A program made the translations under genes and the position numbers. Of a stretch of 64,000 nucleotides of DNA, positions 17,736-27,063 are shown in pieces (position 1 is the first letter of the stretch; every line of letters begins with the position of its first letter). Source of the DNA: Duncaniella dubosii. GTDB lineage: Bacteria > Bacteroidota > Bacteroidia > Bacteroidales > Muribaculaceae. The notes under the pieces are model-generated. The model was given only the letters and a program-made list of their open reading frames with translations, had not been told where the DNA came from and did not search any database. The stretch covers positions 3,286,001 through 3,350,000 of the forward strand of contig NZ_CP039396.1 in NCBI RefSeq assembly GCF_004803915.1. Reading direction: 5' to 3'.

Positions 17736-18340
17736 TTATGCTGTTATCAATTTTAGGTCGAAGAAGAAAATCCGGCTTTTCAAATCCTCATCGGCAGATA
17801 TGCCAAACGCATCTTTCTCTCCTTGCTCGGTCTTATATAGAGGCTTAAAGCCGTTTTTCAGGTAGTAATGCAGAGTGGATTCGGTATTGTAGGCATCAAC
17901 GAGCATATAGCGGCAAGCCGCCTTATTATTCTCGTCCATAAACCAGTATTTGAGGACATCCATGAGCTGAGTGCCTATATTCAATCCTTGACCTTGAAAT
18001 GTCTTGTTCACACCGAGGCGACCAATCAACACCGCAGGATAGCTGCGGTGGCGCTTTTGCTGGGGTATCTTTCGTTGGAGAGCATTTCGTGACGGATTGT
18101 CGAGTGTATAGGTCTTAATGCCATCGTAGGAGAGAGTGGCAATCGCCACAATTTCACGCTGATTCTCTCGGTTTATCCAACAATACGTTTTGCCAAGCAA
18201 TTCATCCTCATAGAGAAAGACATCATGGCTGAAAAAATCGTCAAGGTCGTAATCTCCACAAGAAAAGGGTCACAGTAATCTGCGACCTCCTTGGTATAAG
18301 GCACCATAAAGGTGTTTTCTACGAAAATAAATTCAGCCAT
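17736..18340 (-). pseudogene. GNAT acetyltransferase, TacT/AtaT-like toxin, frameshifted
   Basis: From ATG at 18340 the protein starts MAEFIFVENTFMVPYTKEVADYCDPF, then shifts frame at the A4 run 18263-18266. The other frame continues DLDDFFSHDVFLYEDELLGKTYCW and a GNAT domain with the acetyl-CoA loop IGRLGVNKTFQGQGLNIG. One added base restores about 201 residues. GNAT toxins of this kind acetylate charged tRNA and are paired with a small antitoxin, here the gene ending 2 bases upstream. As written, the toxin is inactive. Confidence 0.75.
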
Positions 18341-18342
18341 TG

Positions 18343-18521
18343 TCAATTTTTCCGTGGAGGAAATATGATGTTCTTGGCACTCTCCAACATTGTGGAAAGC
18401 ACCTTACGCTGTGATTCCGAGAGTTTTGGCGTAGGCAATTTGCCATTGCGCTCCGCTTCCTCGGTGAAGATTCTTGCATCTTCGCCCCAAAGTTCGGGGA
18501 TGTTTTAATTGTCATTGCCAT
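18343..18521 (-). pseudogene. Antitoxin partner of the GNAT protein, frameshifted
   Basis: ATG at 18521 gives MAMTIK, then a missing A in the run 18503-18506 puts it out of frame. The following frame is fully coding (PELWGEDARIFTEEAERNGK ... IIFPPRKN) and stops at 18343-18345. Restored it would be about 59 residues, acidic with a proline-ended C-terminus, as expected for a toxin-binding tail. It ends 2 bases before the toxin ATG, the normal antitoxin-toxin order. A -7 box TACCTTTG (minus strand, 18551-18558) lies upstream. Confidence 0.7.
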
Positions 18522-18604
18522 AGTTTTATCTCCTTTTACTAATTCAATTACAAAGGTACAACAAATTTCTCACATAATCAGCTTAATAGGCTGATAAAAT
18601 AACA

Positions 18605-19951
18605 TCAGTCGAGCAAGCTGACAAGTTCTTTTTTCAGATCCTCGTCAATCTCCCTGTATCTGGCGAAAGCCTTGCTGCCCTCTTTATGCCCTGACAAAGC
18701 CCCAACAAGACTGGGATCCTTGACTTTCTTGTATAGATTGCCGATGAATGTACGCCGTGCCATGTGGCTGCTTGCAATCTCATTTATCGGGCGTTTCTCC
18801 TCTTCCCCGGTCTTTGGATTGCGTACAGTCACCATTCGGGTTATCTCGCAGAGAGTGAATATCTTTTTTATTGCCTCGTTGTATTTCTGTGCGCTGATGA
18901 AAGGAAACAGTTTCTCAGCTCCTTTGGCAGAATATTTCTCCACCAATTGCCGTGCGCGTGTATTCAGTGGCACTCGTACAACCTCCGGGCGTTCATTCTT
19001 GGTCTTGTTGGGGATGTACTCGATTGCACCGTTTATGATGCTTCCCGACGTCATTTCCAACAAGTCCGACACTCGGCAACCGATAAGGCACTGAAAAACA
19101 AATATGTCGCGTTGCACCTCCAAAGCCGGTTTATCCGACAGGTCGAAATCGGCTATCAAATCGCGCTCCTCTATTGTGATATAGTAAGGAGTGCCGTATT
19201 TCTCACTGCCTATACCTGTGAAAGTTGCGAACGGAGTGCGGTCGAGATAGCCACGTCTCACACACCAGTTGAAGAAAGCCCGAAGCCTTTTTAGTATCCC
19301 TATGACAGAATTCTCGCCGCGTTTCTCCGGGCGACGGGGCTTACGTGCAGTCTCAACGACATCAGAGGCGGTCTTGTATATTGAGGGATATTTGTCATAA
19401 ATTTTCGGCTCATTGACCACAAATTCCTTGAACCGCTCTATCTCAGCGGAATCAAAGTCGTTGAGAATAAGCGTGAACTTTGTCCGGGTCGTTTTCTGCC
19501 TGTACAGCTCAAAGCGACGCAACAGTCGGGCAAGCACCTTGTAGTGGCCTGACAGTGGTGCGCCGTCAAGATGCTTGTCGAGAAATTCATTGAACACATC
19601 GAAAAACGACATCTTCTTCGGAGCGGCCTCAAACAGTTCCGGGTGGTGGTGACGCAGAATAGCGTCCTCGAAAAATTCTTTGGAGAGAGACTTTTGTGGT
19701 GTGCTTACACAGAGCGAAATCAGTCGGCTCTCCAAAGATATCAGATTGTCATTTATTATTTGTAACTTTGCTAGTGTCTTTCGGTCTGCGCGTGGCATAA
19801 TGATCTTACCGTCACGAAAACGGGTAGCCTCAACAAAGATGCCGCTTTTCAGGCGCAGACGCAGTTCGCGCGACACCGACAGTCGCAACATGATTTCAGC
19901 TTCGCCATTGGCGTTGACCTTAGAGGATAGAGAGCGTGTTATGGTTGCCAT
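18605..19951 (-). CDS. Tyrosine recombinase/integrase of IME1
   Basis: 448 residues from ATG 19951 (MATITRSLSSKVNANGEAEI, a typical Bacteroidales integrase arm-binding start); an upstream in-frame Met at 20035 is less likely. A SAM-like core-binding domain is followed by a catalytic domain with Arg in CLIGCRVSDL, the HxxR box SSHMARR and the C-terminal Tyr in KAFARY. It catalyses integration at and excision from the tRNA-Lys core. It sits beside the right end and is transcribed inward. A perfect 15-base palindrome (19971-20004) lies 20 bases before the start, suggesting tight control. Confidence 0.88.
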   Translation of the reverse strand: MATITRSLSSKVNANGEAEIMLRLSVSRELRLRLKSGIFVEATRFRDGKIIMPRADRKTLAKLQIINDNLISLESRLISLCVSTPQKSLSKEFFEDAILRHHHPELFEAAPKKMSFFDVFNEFLDKHLDGAPLSGHYKVLARLLRRFELYRQKTTRTKFTLILNDFDSAEIERFKEFVVNEPKIYDKYPSIYKTASDVVETARKPRRPEKRGENSVIGILKRLRAFFNWCVRRGYLDRTPFATFTGIGSEKYGTPYYITIEERDLIADFDLSDKPALEVQRDIFVFQCLIGCRVSDLLEMTSGSIINGAIEYIPNKTKNERPEVVRVPLNTRARQLVEKYSAKGAEKLFPFISAQKYNEAIKKIFTLCEITRMVTVRNPKTGEEEKRPINEIASSHMARRTFIGNLYKKVKDPSLVGALSGHKEGSKAFARYREIDEDLKKELVSLLD

Positions 19952-19970
19952 ATTCAGAGAGATTATTTTG

Positions 19971-20004
19971 ATGTGGTACAAAATTACGCAATTTTGTACC
20001 ACAT
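19971..20004. promoter_or_regulatory. Perfect 15-base palindrome before the IME1 integrase
   Basis: Arms 19971-19985 (atgtggtacaaaatt) and 19990-20004 are exact complements around acgc. Distance to the integrase ATG is 20 bases. Likely an operator for a dimeric repressor or excisionase, or a translation-blocking hairpin in the mRNA. Confidence 0.7.
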
Positions 20005-20014
20005 GGCAAAATTT

Positions 20015-20033
20015 CCGTCCACGCTTTGTCCAC
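20015..20033. repeat. Phased GTCCAC boxes near the right end of IME1
   Basis: ccGTCCAC at 20015-20022 and TTGTCCAC at 20026-20033, 11 bases apart, the same phasing and orientation as the pair at 4246-4264. Candidate arm-type integrase sites. Confidence 0.45.
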
Positions 20034-20154
20034 ATCTTCTGCCTCTACTTGCGCCCTGATGATTTCCAAAGTTCAATGTCTCGAATGGCTTTGTTATGAT
20101 AAGGCGCTGATAATCAATCAATACGTAATAATTAGCTTTGAATGCTAAAATTCA

Positions 20155-20176
20155 TTACGATTCAATACGATTCACA
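20155..20176. repeat. Short direct repeat beside attR
   Basis: tacgattca occurs at 20156 and 20167, 11 bases apart, ending about 10 bases before the attR core. Possible second class of integrase or excisionase sites. Confidence 0.35.
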
Positions 20177-20185
20177 AATGTCACT

Positions 20186-20199
20186 CCCAGGCGGATCAC
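20186..20199 (+). repeat. attR core of IME1
   Basis: Second copy of cccaggcggatcac, identical to the tRNA-Lys 3' end at 4174-4187. The bases before it are not tRNA-like, as expected for the distal junction. Confidence 0.8.
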
Positions 20200-20222
20200 A
20201 GAACAAATCGGCAAGATGCCGC

Positions 20223-20258
20223 AAATCGCTGAAACTAAGACAGTTTCAGCGATTTTTG
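20223..20258 (+). terminator. Original tRNA-Lys terminator, displaced by IME1
   Basis: Perfect 14-base arms aaatcgctgaaact (20223-20236) and its complement (20242-20255), 5-nt loop, T5 tail. It starts 24 bases after the attR core, the distance expected for the tRNA terminator before integration. Confidence 0.7.
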
Positions 20259-20281
20259 TAATACCCCTATCCGGCAGAATA

Positions 20282-20682
20282 GTGAACATTATGAGGTATG
20301 GCGGTGTGCAATTCGTGAACAGCCTCCGGCGTGAACAGTTTTGTTCACGATTTATGAAGCGAATTTGTAGTCCTCTATCCTTCTGCGTTTTTCTGCGATT
20401 TGCGGTTTCAAAAGTGGGGCTTTTATACTTTCCACAGGGTTCAAAACTCCACTTTTCGGGAATTAGGAGTTGATTTCTGGCGAAATTTAACATCAATTGA
20501 AGTTTTTAACTACGCGACAGTTAATTTAGTCTTGTTTTTAACTCTTTCCCGCCTGTTAAGCCGAGTTTGTGATTGTGTTCAATCGTGAACAAGGTGGCAG
20601 AACGGAGAATTATCATGAAATTGTCGAACAATAATTCGTGAACAATGTCCGGAAGTTTCTTCCTGTTCACGGAAGTGTTCAC
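20282..20682. repeat. Cluster of eight GTGAACA/TGTTCAC boxes
   Basis: GTGAACA begins at 20282, 20315, 20331, 20585 and 20639; TGTTCAC begins at 20342, 20664 and 20676. Two pairs are close (20331/20342 inverted, 20664/20676 direct). Five are preceded by C (CGTGAACA or its complement). The cluster fills the gap before the integrase start at 20782. No gene lies in 20259-20781. Confidence 0.6.
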
Positions 20683-20781
20683 CGGATTTGCGATACGGCG
20701 TTGATTTCCTTGCTCTTGCCTGTTGTGAAATTGGGCGAAAATGATTATATTTATGTAACCATTAAACCACAATTTCAAACT

Positions 20782-21900
20782 ATGTTATATGATTCTTATT
20801 TCACCTTGTCTTTCATAGCAAGGAAGGCCCGCGCCCTCCGCAACGGCGAGTATCCAATCTTCGTCCGCATCACCGTGAGCGGTCAGATTTCGGAAATGAA
20901 CCTCGGTCGCAGTGTCGCCCCTGAGAACTGGGATCAGAAGCGTGCCATGTCCAAAGGCCGCTCGCGCCGAGACCTCGAACTTAACAAGTATATCGAGGTT
21001 GTGAAAGCCCGCTTCCTCGAAATCCACAATATGCTTGTGCGCGAGGGGAAGATGGTAAATCCGAAAATACTGCGAGACTATTTCCTCGGCACTATCGAGA
21101 AGCCCAAAATGCTTTGCGAGGTATTCCGCATGGCAAACGAACAGCGACGCGCCGAATATGAACGCGGCGACATGGGAAAGGCCACATACGAGCGTTGGGT
21201 GCGCTGTGTCACCTATCTGGAAGAGTTCATGCAGTTGACGCAAAATGTGGCTGACATTCCGGTCAAGGATGTGACAAAAGGATTCGTGCAGGATTTTGAA
21301 CACTTCCTGCGCATGAACAAAAAAGCCGCCAACAACACGGCTGTGCGCTATCTGCGTTACCTGAAGAATGTGATGCAGTACGCCATAGCCAACAAATGGG
21401 CTTCGGAAGATCCGTTCCTCGGCAAACGTTTCAAACGTACCGTCGCAGACCGCGAGGCATTGACCGAAGACGAGTTGAAACGTATGATGGATCTGGACTT
21501 AAAAGTTTATCCACGCGTGGAGGCTGTGCGTGACACTTTCGTGTTCTGCTGCTTCACCGGGCTGGCGTTCTGCGACATAAAGTCGCTCAAACGCTCAGAC
21601 ATCACCACCGACGCCGACGGTCGGATGTGGATACGCAAGCACAGGGAGAAAACGGGTGAACTGAGCGTTATTCCCCTGCTTGATGTTCCCCGCCGTCTGA
21701 TTGAGAAATACAGTAACCACCCGAAAGTTTTGTTAGAAGGCGTGGTGTTGCCGGTCATCTCCAACCAACGTATGAATGCCTATCTCAAAGAGGTGGCGGA
21801 TTTGGCAAAAATCAATCGTCATCTCACCTCGCATCAAAGAAGACATTACGAATTGTCTTTATCGCTGAATTTGAATAGTTTGCAAAGATTTGTTTCTTGA
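20782..21900 (+). pseudogene. Tyrosine recombinase, C-terminally truncated
   Basis: Starts MLYDSYFTLSFIARKARALRN at 20782; an in-frame Met at 20638 would add unlikely residues. Arm-binding, core-binding and most of the catalytic domain are present through INRHLTSHQ. Then the sequence becomes non-family (ELSLSLNLNSLQRFVS) and stops at 21900, with no Tyr nucleophile segment. The first catalytic Arg position reads TGLAFCD, Ala in place of Arg, as in IntDOT-type enzymes. The break marks the junction with the RteAB-containing region. It cannot be a complete recombinase. Confidence 0.8.
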
Positions 21901-22046
21901 TGGGTAACGATTTAGAAACAAGCGAAGTTCTGTATTTTACCTCGTTTTGCATTAAATCAAAAGAACACTTTTTCTAAATGCAAATATAATACTATTTTTT
22001 GAAAAAAACATACTTTTGTGGGTAACTAAATTCAGCGAATTATGGA

Positions 22047-23369
22047 CTATGATTGCTGAAATTTATACTTCAATCCATATTCTTCCAGTTTGTTGTACAG
22101 CGTCGTACGTCCTATTCCGAGCAGTTCGGCGGCAACCTTGCGGTTACCGTTCGCCTGCTTCAACGCGCGTAAGACACGCTCCTTGTCTTCCGCATCGCTG
22201 CGCAGGGCGAAGCTGACGGGTGAGGTCGCCCTCGTCACGGCAAGTTCCAGATGCTCTTTCGTTACAAGCCCGGTCTGTGCCTGCAACACCGCGCCCATGA
22301 TTTTCTGACGAAGCTCGCGGACATTGCCCGGCCACGCATGGGTCAGCAATGTCTTGCGGGCTTCTCCGTCAAAACCGATGACATCGCATTCCAGTTCCTG
22401 ATTCGCAATTTCGCGAAAGAACTCAGCCAGCGGCATGACGTCCTCCTGACAGTCGCGCAACGGCGGGACGGTTATCTCGAAGTCGTGCAGACGATATAAT
22501 AGGTCCTGCCGGAAACGCTTTTCATTGACCGCCTTCTCCAGATCCTCGTTGGTGGCGGCGATGATGCGGACATTGAAACTACGGTCAGCTCTGTCACCTA
22601 CCGGACGGTATCTCCGTTCCTGTATGGCGCGGAGTAGCATCTGCTGGGTTTCCGGTGCGAGGTTGCCCACCTCGTCCAAGAACAGCGTACCGCCTTCCGC
22701 CTCATGGAAATAGCCTTTCTTGGCACTGTCCGCACCCGTGAACGCCCCTCTGACGTGTCCGAAGAAAGCAGACGACGTAAGCTCTTTGGTGAGCGAACCG
22801 CAGTCCACAGCCACAAACGGTTTTCCTGCCCGCTTGCCCTTGTCGTGCAGCAGGTGGGCGATATGCTCCTTGCCCGTGCCGTTCTCCCCGAATATCAGCA
22901 CGCTCATGTCGGTGGGGGCTACCAGCCTTATCCGCTTCATGATGGCTTGGAACGCCGAGCCGTCACGCGAGAACAGGGGCATACGGCTTCGTCCGATATT
23001 CCGTTCTTTTAATATGTTCCGTAGCAAAGGGACGAGCCTGTCTTCCACAAGCTGCTTGGGTATGTAGTCCAGCGAGCCGAGTTTCATGCTTTCAACAGCC
23101 GTATGCACTTCGGCATAGTCGGTCATGATAATGAACGGCTGCATCATACCTTCCTTGCGCATCCAGCGTAGCAGGTCGATACCGTTGCCGTCGGGCAGGC
23201 GCAGGTCGGAAACCACGATGTCCCCGTCTGCGGCCTGTTGCAGATATTTCCTCGCGGTCGAGAGGTGGAAAGCCTGCATGGTGCGGAATCCATCGCGTGC
23301 CAGCAGGTTACAGACGAACTCGCAATACACGATGTTGTCCTCCACCACGATGATTTTTGTCTTATCCAT
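22047..23369 (-). CDS. rteB: RteB: sigma-54-type response regulator
   Basis: 440 residues. Receiver domain with phospho-acceptor D55 (IVVSDLRLPDG), AAA+ domain with Walker A GENGTGKE (161-168), the sigma-54 contact loop GAFTGA (208-213), Walker B TLFLDE and a C-terminal Fis-type HTH (NRKVAAELLGIGRTTLYNKL). In CTnDOT, RteB is activated by RteA and turns on rteC and the excision and mobilisation genes. The start overlaps the rteA stop by 8 bases. Its usual targets (rteC, tra) are not in this window. Confidence 0.88.
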   Translation of the reverse strand: MDKTKIIVVEDNIVYCEFVCNLLARDGFRTMQAFHLSTARKYLQQAADGDIVVSDLRLPDGNGIDLLRWMRKEGMMQPFIIMTDYAEVHTAVESMKLGSLDYIPKQLVEDRLVPLLRNILKERNIGRSRMPLFSRDGSAFQAIMKRIRLVAPTDMSVLIFGENGTGKEHIAHLLHDKGKRAGKPFVAVDCGSLTKELTSSAFFGHVRGAFTGADSAKKGYFHEAEGGTLFLDEVGNLAPETQQMLLRAIQERRYRPVGDRADRSFNVRIIAATNEDLEKAVNEKRFRQDLLYRLHDFEITVPPLRDCQEDVMPLAEFFREIANQELECDVIGFDGEARKTLLTHAWPGNVRELRQKIMGAVLQAQTGLVTKEHLELAVTRATSPVSFALRSDAEDKERVLRALKQANGNRKVAAELLGIGRTTLYNKLEEYGLKYKFQQS

Positions 23370-25671
23370 TTTCGTATTTTCTCCTTTCTTCTTTTGCCAG
23401 CCGGATGATTTCCGAACCCTTATCCAATACGGATTTTATGGTATTGCCAATTGTTTTATCGTCAGGTGTGCCATCGCTATGAAGCAATTTGTATAGTTCC
23501 CTTAACGGTTGGTTGGCACGGAGTATCTCCCATGAACTTCGCAGGTGGTGTGTCAGGGCGTCCAGTTCCTGAAGGTCTTTCTTTAGACCCGCTTCCCTGA
23601 TTGCCTGCATTTCCTTTTCGGTTTCTGCTACGAGTTTTTCCAACATGATGGCTTCATTGCCGTATGACAGCAGGGAGGTGAAGTCCGGCTTTTCATTCCG
23701 GTTGCCTTTCATGGCGCATTTGTCTGAAACCTCCATCAGTTCCGATATGGAGAACGGTTTGAGCAGGCAACCGGAGAAACCACGTTCCATAAGTTCCTCC
23801 TTGCTGCAACTGCCCGAAGCGGTTGTCACGACTACCGGGATAGTCTTTGAATTGCCAACGTTGGAGGTGCGCAGCAGTTCCAGCAGATCGAAGCCGTTGA
23901 TTTCCGGCATGTTCAGATCCGTCAGAAGCAGGCTGTATTCTTTCCGGCGTATCATTTCCATCAATTCCGCAGCATCGGTGCAGGTGTCGCAGTGTACGCC
24001 TTCCTGTGCATACATTTCTTTAAGCATCAGGAGAAGTACCTCGTCATTGTCGATGGCAATCACATCATGGAATGCACGGTCATGATGAATCCGTGCATGA
24101 TTTATCCTTTCCGGCAGTTCCCCGGCTGTCTGCATGGGTATTTCCACCGTGAAACGGCTGCCTTTGCCTTTCTCGCTCTCCAACTGTATCGTGCCTCCGA
24201 GCATTGACACGATACGCTGAACGATGGACAGTCCCAGTCCGAAGCCGTCTTTTGCGGCGGCGTTTGACAGACGCTCAAACGCACCGAATACCCGTTGTTG
24301 TTCATCTTCGGTCATACCTGTACCCGTATCTTTGACGATAAGTTTCAGGACGCCGTTATCATAGTCCGTTGTCAGAGAAACGCCACCGTTCTCCGTGAAC
24401 TTGATGGCGTTTGACAGCAGGTTGTTGCCGATTTGCAGGATACGTTCCTTATCGGTCAGGACGACTGTATCCGTTTGATTGGTTATGGTAAGAGCCAGCC
24501 CCTTGTTCATGGCGATTGGCATAAACTCTGTTTCAAGAATATGCGTGATTGCTGAAATCCGGCAAGGAGAAATGTTCGGCTGCTCCTTACCGTTGTCCAG
24601 ACGGAAGAAACTCAGCATGGTGTTGAGCATTTCACGCATACGTTCCGAAGATTGCCGGATATTACGGACATATTGCTCTTTTTTATCTGCATCATTGCCT
24701 TTTTCCATCAACGAGGTATAACCGATTATTGCGGTTAAAGGTGTGCGCAGTTCATGGGTGATGGTATGCACGACTTTCTTGCGAGAGGCTATCAGAGCCT
24801 CGTTTTGCTCTACCGACTGTTGCAACTGTCCTATTAAATCAGTCGTTTTCTGTTTGTACCGTTTGATTCGGTTGGCATTACGGTGTATGATGATATATGA
24901 GATTACCAGCAGGAGGAGGACGAATCCTGTCAGGCTACCTATCTGCATAAACGATTTTTCACGCATGGTGGCTATCTCGTCCTCTCTCTTTTGCAGGTCA
25001 GCTTGTATTTTTCCATCTATTTGGCGAATCAAACTTTGTAACTGACGGTTAAGTTCGGCATTCCGTGCAGCAAGACTGTCAGCGTGTTCCGATAAACGGC
25101 GGCTTTGTGCTTGTTGTTCGGCTATCATATTCCGGCTAAGAGAATGGAGCATCGTGGTAGTCACGGTGGGCTTTGCTTCCTCCTTTTTACCAAAGATGCC
25201 CAAGAATCCCTTTCGCTTCAGCTTCTTGGGTTGTTCTTGCGTACTTTTATATACGATTGCAGGCACTTGACGGGCTATCCTTTCTTTGATGCTTTTCTGT
25301 TCATCAAGCATCTGTACAATTCGTCGCATTTGTTTTTCTTTATCCTCTAAAAGATAGTGTACACTGTCAATGCGTTCAAACGGGTAGATAGACGTGAAAT
25401 AATAAAGCATACTATCCAAAGCCATACGCTGCAAATGATAATTTACAATATCTTTATCTTCCCATTCCAATATTGTTTCTCCTAACAAAGAAAATCCTGT
25501 TAAGCGAAAGTTTAATTCATTAACATGTCGGCGCAACTCATCAGTGGTTCGGTTCTCCTTCTCTAATACTTCAAGCTTTTTCCATTCATACTGATAGCAA
25601 TATATAATCATTCCTATTAGTATGAATATTAGAATATAGCCACATGATATTAGCTTGCGGATTGAAATCAT
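23362..25671 (-). CDS. rteA: RteA: hybrid sensor histidine kinase
   Basis: 769 residues from ATG 25671 (MISIRKLISCGYILIF). The upstream in-frame Met at 25743 lies inside the preceding hydrolase gene. Membrane helices at about 8-27 and 246-263 enclose an external coiled-coil domain. Kinase core with H306 (THELRTPL), N-box NLLSNAIKF and G-boxes DTGTG and GFGLGLS. A receiver (LLLTDLNMPEING) and a C-terminal Hpt-like helix (THHLRSSW) complete a phosphorelay. In CTnDOT the gene follows tetQ; here it begins 4 bases after an alpha/beta-hydrolase gene, so it is expressed from a different operon. Confidence 0.88.
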   Translation of the reverse strand: MISIRKLISCGYILIFILIGMIIYCYQYEWKKLEVLEKENRTTDELRRHVNELNFRLTGFSLLGETILEWEDKDIVNYHLQRMALDSMLYYFTSIYPFERIDSVHYLLEDKEKQMRRIVQMLDEQKSIKERIARQVPAIVYKSTQEQPKKLKRKGFLGIFGKKEEAKPTVTTTMLHSLSRNMIAEQQAQSRRLSEHADSLAARNAELNRQLQSLIRQIDGKIQADLQKREDEIATMREKSFMQIGSLTGFVLLLLVISYIIIHRNANRIKRYKQKTTDLIGQLQQSVEQNEALIASRKKVVHTITHELRTPLTAIIGYTSLMEKGNDADKKEQYVRNIRQSSERMREMLNTMLSFFRLDNGKEQPNISPCRISAITHILETEFMPIAMNKGLALTITNQTDTVVLTDKERILQIGNNLLSNAIKFTENGGVSLTTDYDNGVLKLIVKDTGTGMTEDEQQRVFGAFERLSNAAAKDGFGLGLSIVQRIVSMLGGTIQLESEKGKGSRFTVEIPMQTAGELPERINHARIHHDRAFHDVIAIDNDEVLLLMLKEMYAQEGVHCDTCTDAAELMEMIRRKEYSLLLTDLNMPEINGFDLLELLRTSNVGNSKTIPVVVTTASGSCSKEELMERGFSGCLLKPFSISELMEVSDKCAMKGNRNEKPDFTSLLSYGNEAIMLEKLVAETEKEMQAIREAGLKKDLQELDALTHHLRSSWEILRANQPLRELYKLLHSDGTPDDKTIGNTIKSVLDKGSEIIRLAKEERRKYENG

Positions 25672-25675
25672 AAAT

Positions 25676-27051
25676 TTAATGAGGTTTGAAAGAGATAAAA
25701 TCAACAATGTCCTGAAGGACTTCGGGGGAGATCGTTTCCTCAATTGTGCCGTATTCCTGTACTGCGCCCGTTTGAGCGTGCTGGAAAAGGTGATTAAGTC
25801 CAGGATAAAGTTTCACGGTCGCTTTCGGGCGAGTCGTTGCATTTGAGGCATATTCAGTTCCGGGCGAACTTGTATATCTTTTTCTCCGTATAGTGCGAAT
25901 ACAGGGCAATCCGTATCTGCAATGCTTTCCGCCGGTGAAAAACCGATATAGAAATTTAACCACGGGTTATTGTCGGCTGCAATCTTTTTCAGATTGGCTT
26001 TCAAAGATGTGTGAACGGGAGTATTCTTCCAATTTGCACATATAGCTTCAATACTGTCAACGGTCATATTGTTACCCTCCCTTATTTTCAGTTCATACAT
26101 CTTGCGCAATGCTTCAACATAATCAGACACAATATCCGCCGGCATGTTACCTTGTTTCAGCATTGTTGCACTTTGGTCTATTAGAACCGAGTCTCCCCGA
26201 ACCGCCTGTGCGCCAATGGCAATAATGAAATTCGGATTTGAGAATAATCCCGAATTGTTCTCTGCTCCCAGTATAAATGCCACTGCCGCTCCCTCGCTAT
26301 GCCCCAATATTCCGACATTTTTGAATTTCATTTCTTTGCGCAGGTATTCCATTGCCGTTTTCGCATCTCGTGCAAAATCTTCAGTGGTGGCATTTTTGCC
26401 GTCGCCGGTTGATTCTCCATATCCTCGGTCATCATATCGTAAGGTTGCAACGCCGTTTCGGGCAAGGTAATCGGCGATGACAGCAAACGGCTTATGTCCG
26501 TATATTTCTTCATCGCGGTTTTGCAATCCGCTACCGGTAATCATTACGATAACCGGAGTTGTCTCATTAAAACCTTCAGGTAAAGTAAGTGTCCCAGCGA
26601 GAGTAACACTATCTGATAAGTTGTTGAAATGCAACTCCTTCATAGTGTATGGATATGGTGGCTTAGGCGTTTGAGGTCGCTTTAATTCCACAATACCCGG
26701 AAATAATTCAAGGTCAGTACTCATTGCCCCTTGTGTGCATTTCCCAATGAGTTTCCCATCTTGTTTTCGTCCGGTAAACGTCAATCCGATGCGTTTAACC
26801 GTTACATTTATAGAATCCGCCGAAATGAAATTCACTTCTCCGGCTATTCCGTATGCACCTTGATCCGGAGAATCAAGCGTAACTGACGGTTTACTATCTT
26901 CGCTTGTCTTGAAATTGAAAACAATCTTTAACTCCACTTGCGGAGTTATTTTCAACGTACCATGCCATGTCCCCGAAATATTATCATCGGAAGCCATGAT
27001 GTTTAGAACGGAATAGATGGCTAAAATAGCTACGATTATCATTCTTTTCAT
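25676..27051 (-). pseudogene. Secreted alpha/beta hydrolase, frameshifted near its end
   Basis: Signal peptide MKRMIIVAILAIYSVLNIMA, an N-terminal beta domain (about 20-130), then an alpha/beta-hydrolase fold with nucleophile elbow GHSEGA, oxyanion-type MITGSGLQNRDE and a DDRGYGES strand. At 25827-25829 (GGG on the plus strand) the frame breaks after QMQRLA. The other frame supplies PKATVKLYPGLNHLFQHA with the catalytic-His region (GLNHLF) and ends at 25676. One extra C in the coding strand restores about 459 residues. Stop to rteA start is 4 bases. Substrate unknown; an ester or peptide hydrolase is likely. Confidence 0.8.
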
Positions 27052-27063
27052 TGTATTGGCCTG

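Larger units (their letters stand above)
4174..20199. mobile_element. IME1: integrative mobilisable element in tRNA-Lys
   Basis: The segment is bounded by a 14-bp direct repeat, cccaggcggatcac, at 4174-4187 (3' end of tRNA-Lys) and 20186-20199. It carries its own tyrosine integrase next to the right end, an HTH/DUF3987/toprim/DUF3408 module, MobC-like and relaxase genes and a Rhs cargo block, but no mating-pore genes. This fits a mobilisable island that uses the tRNA 3' end as attB and needs a helper conjugative element. The 20-kb scale, gene order and flanking repeat support each other. Confidence 0.85.
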
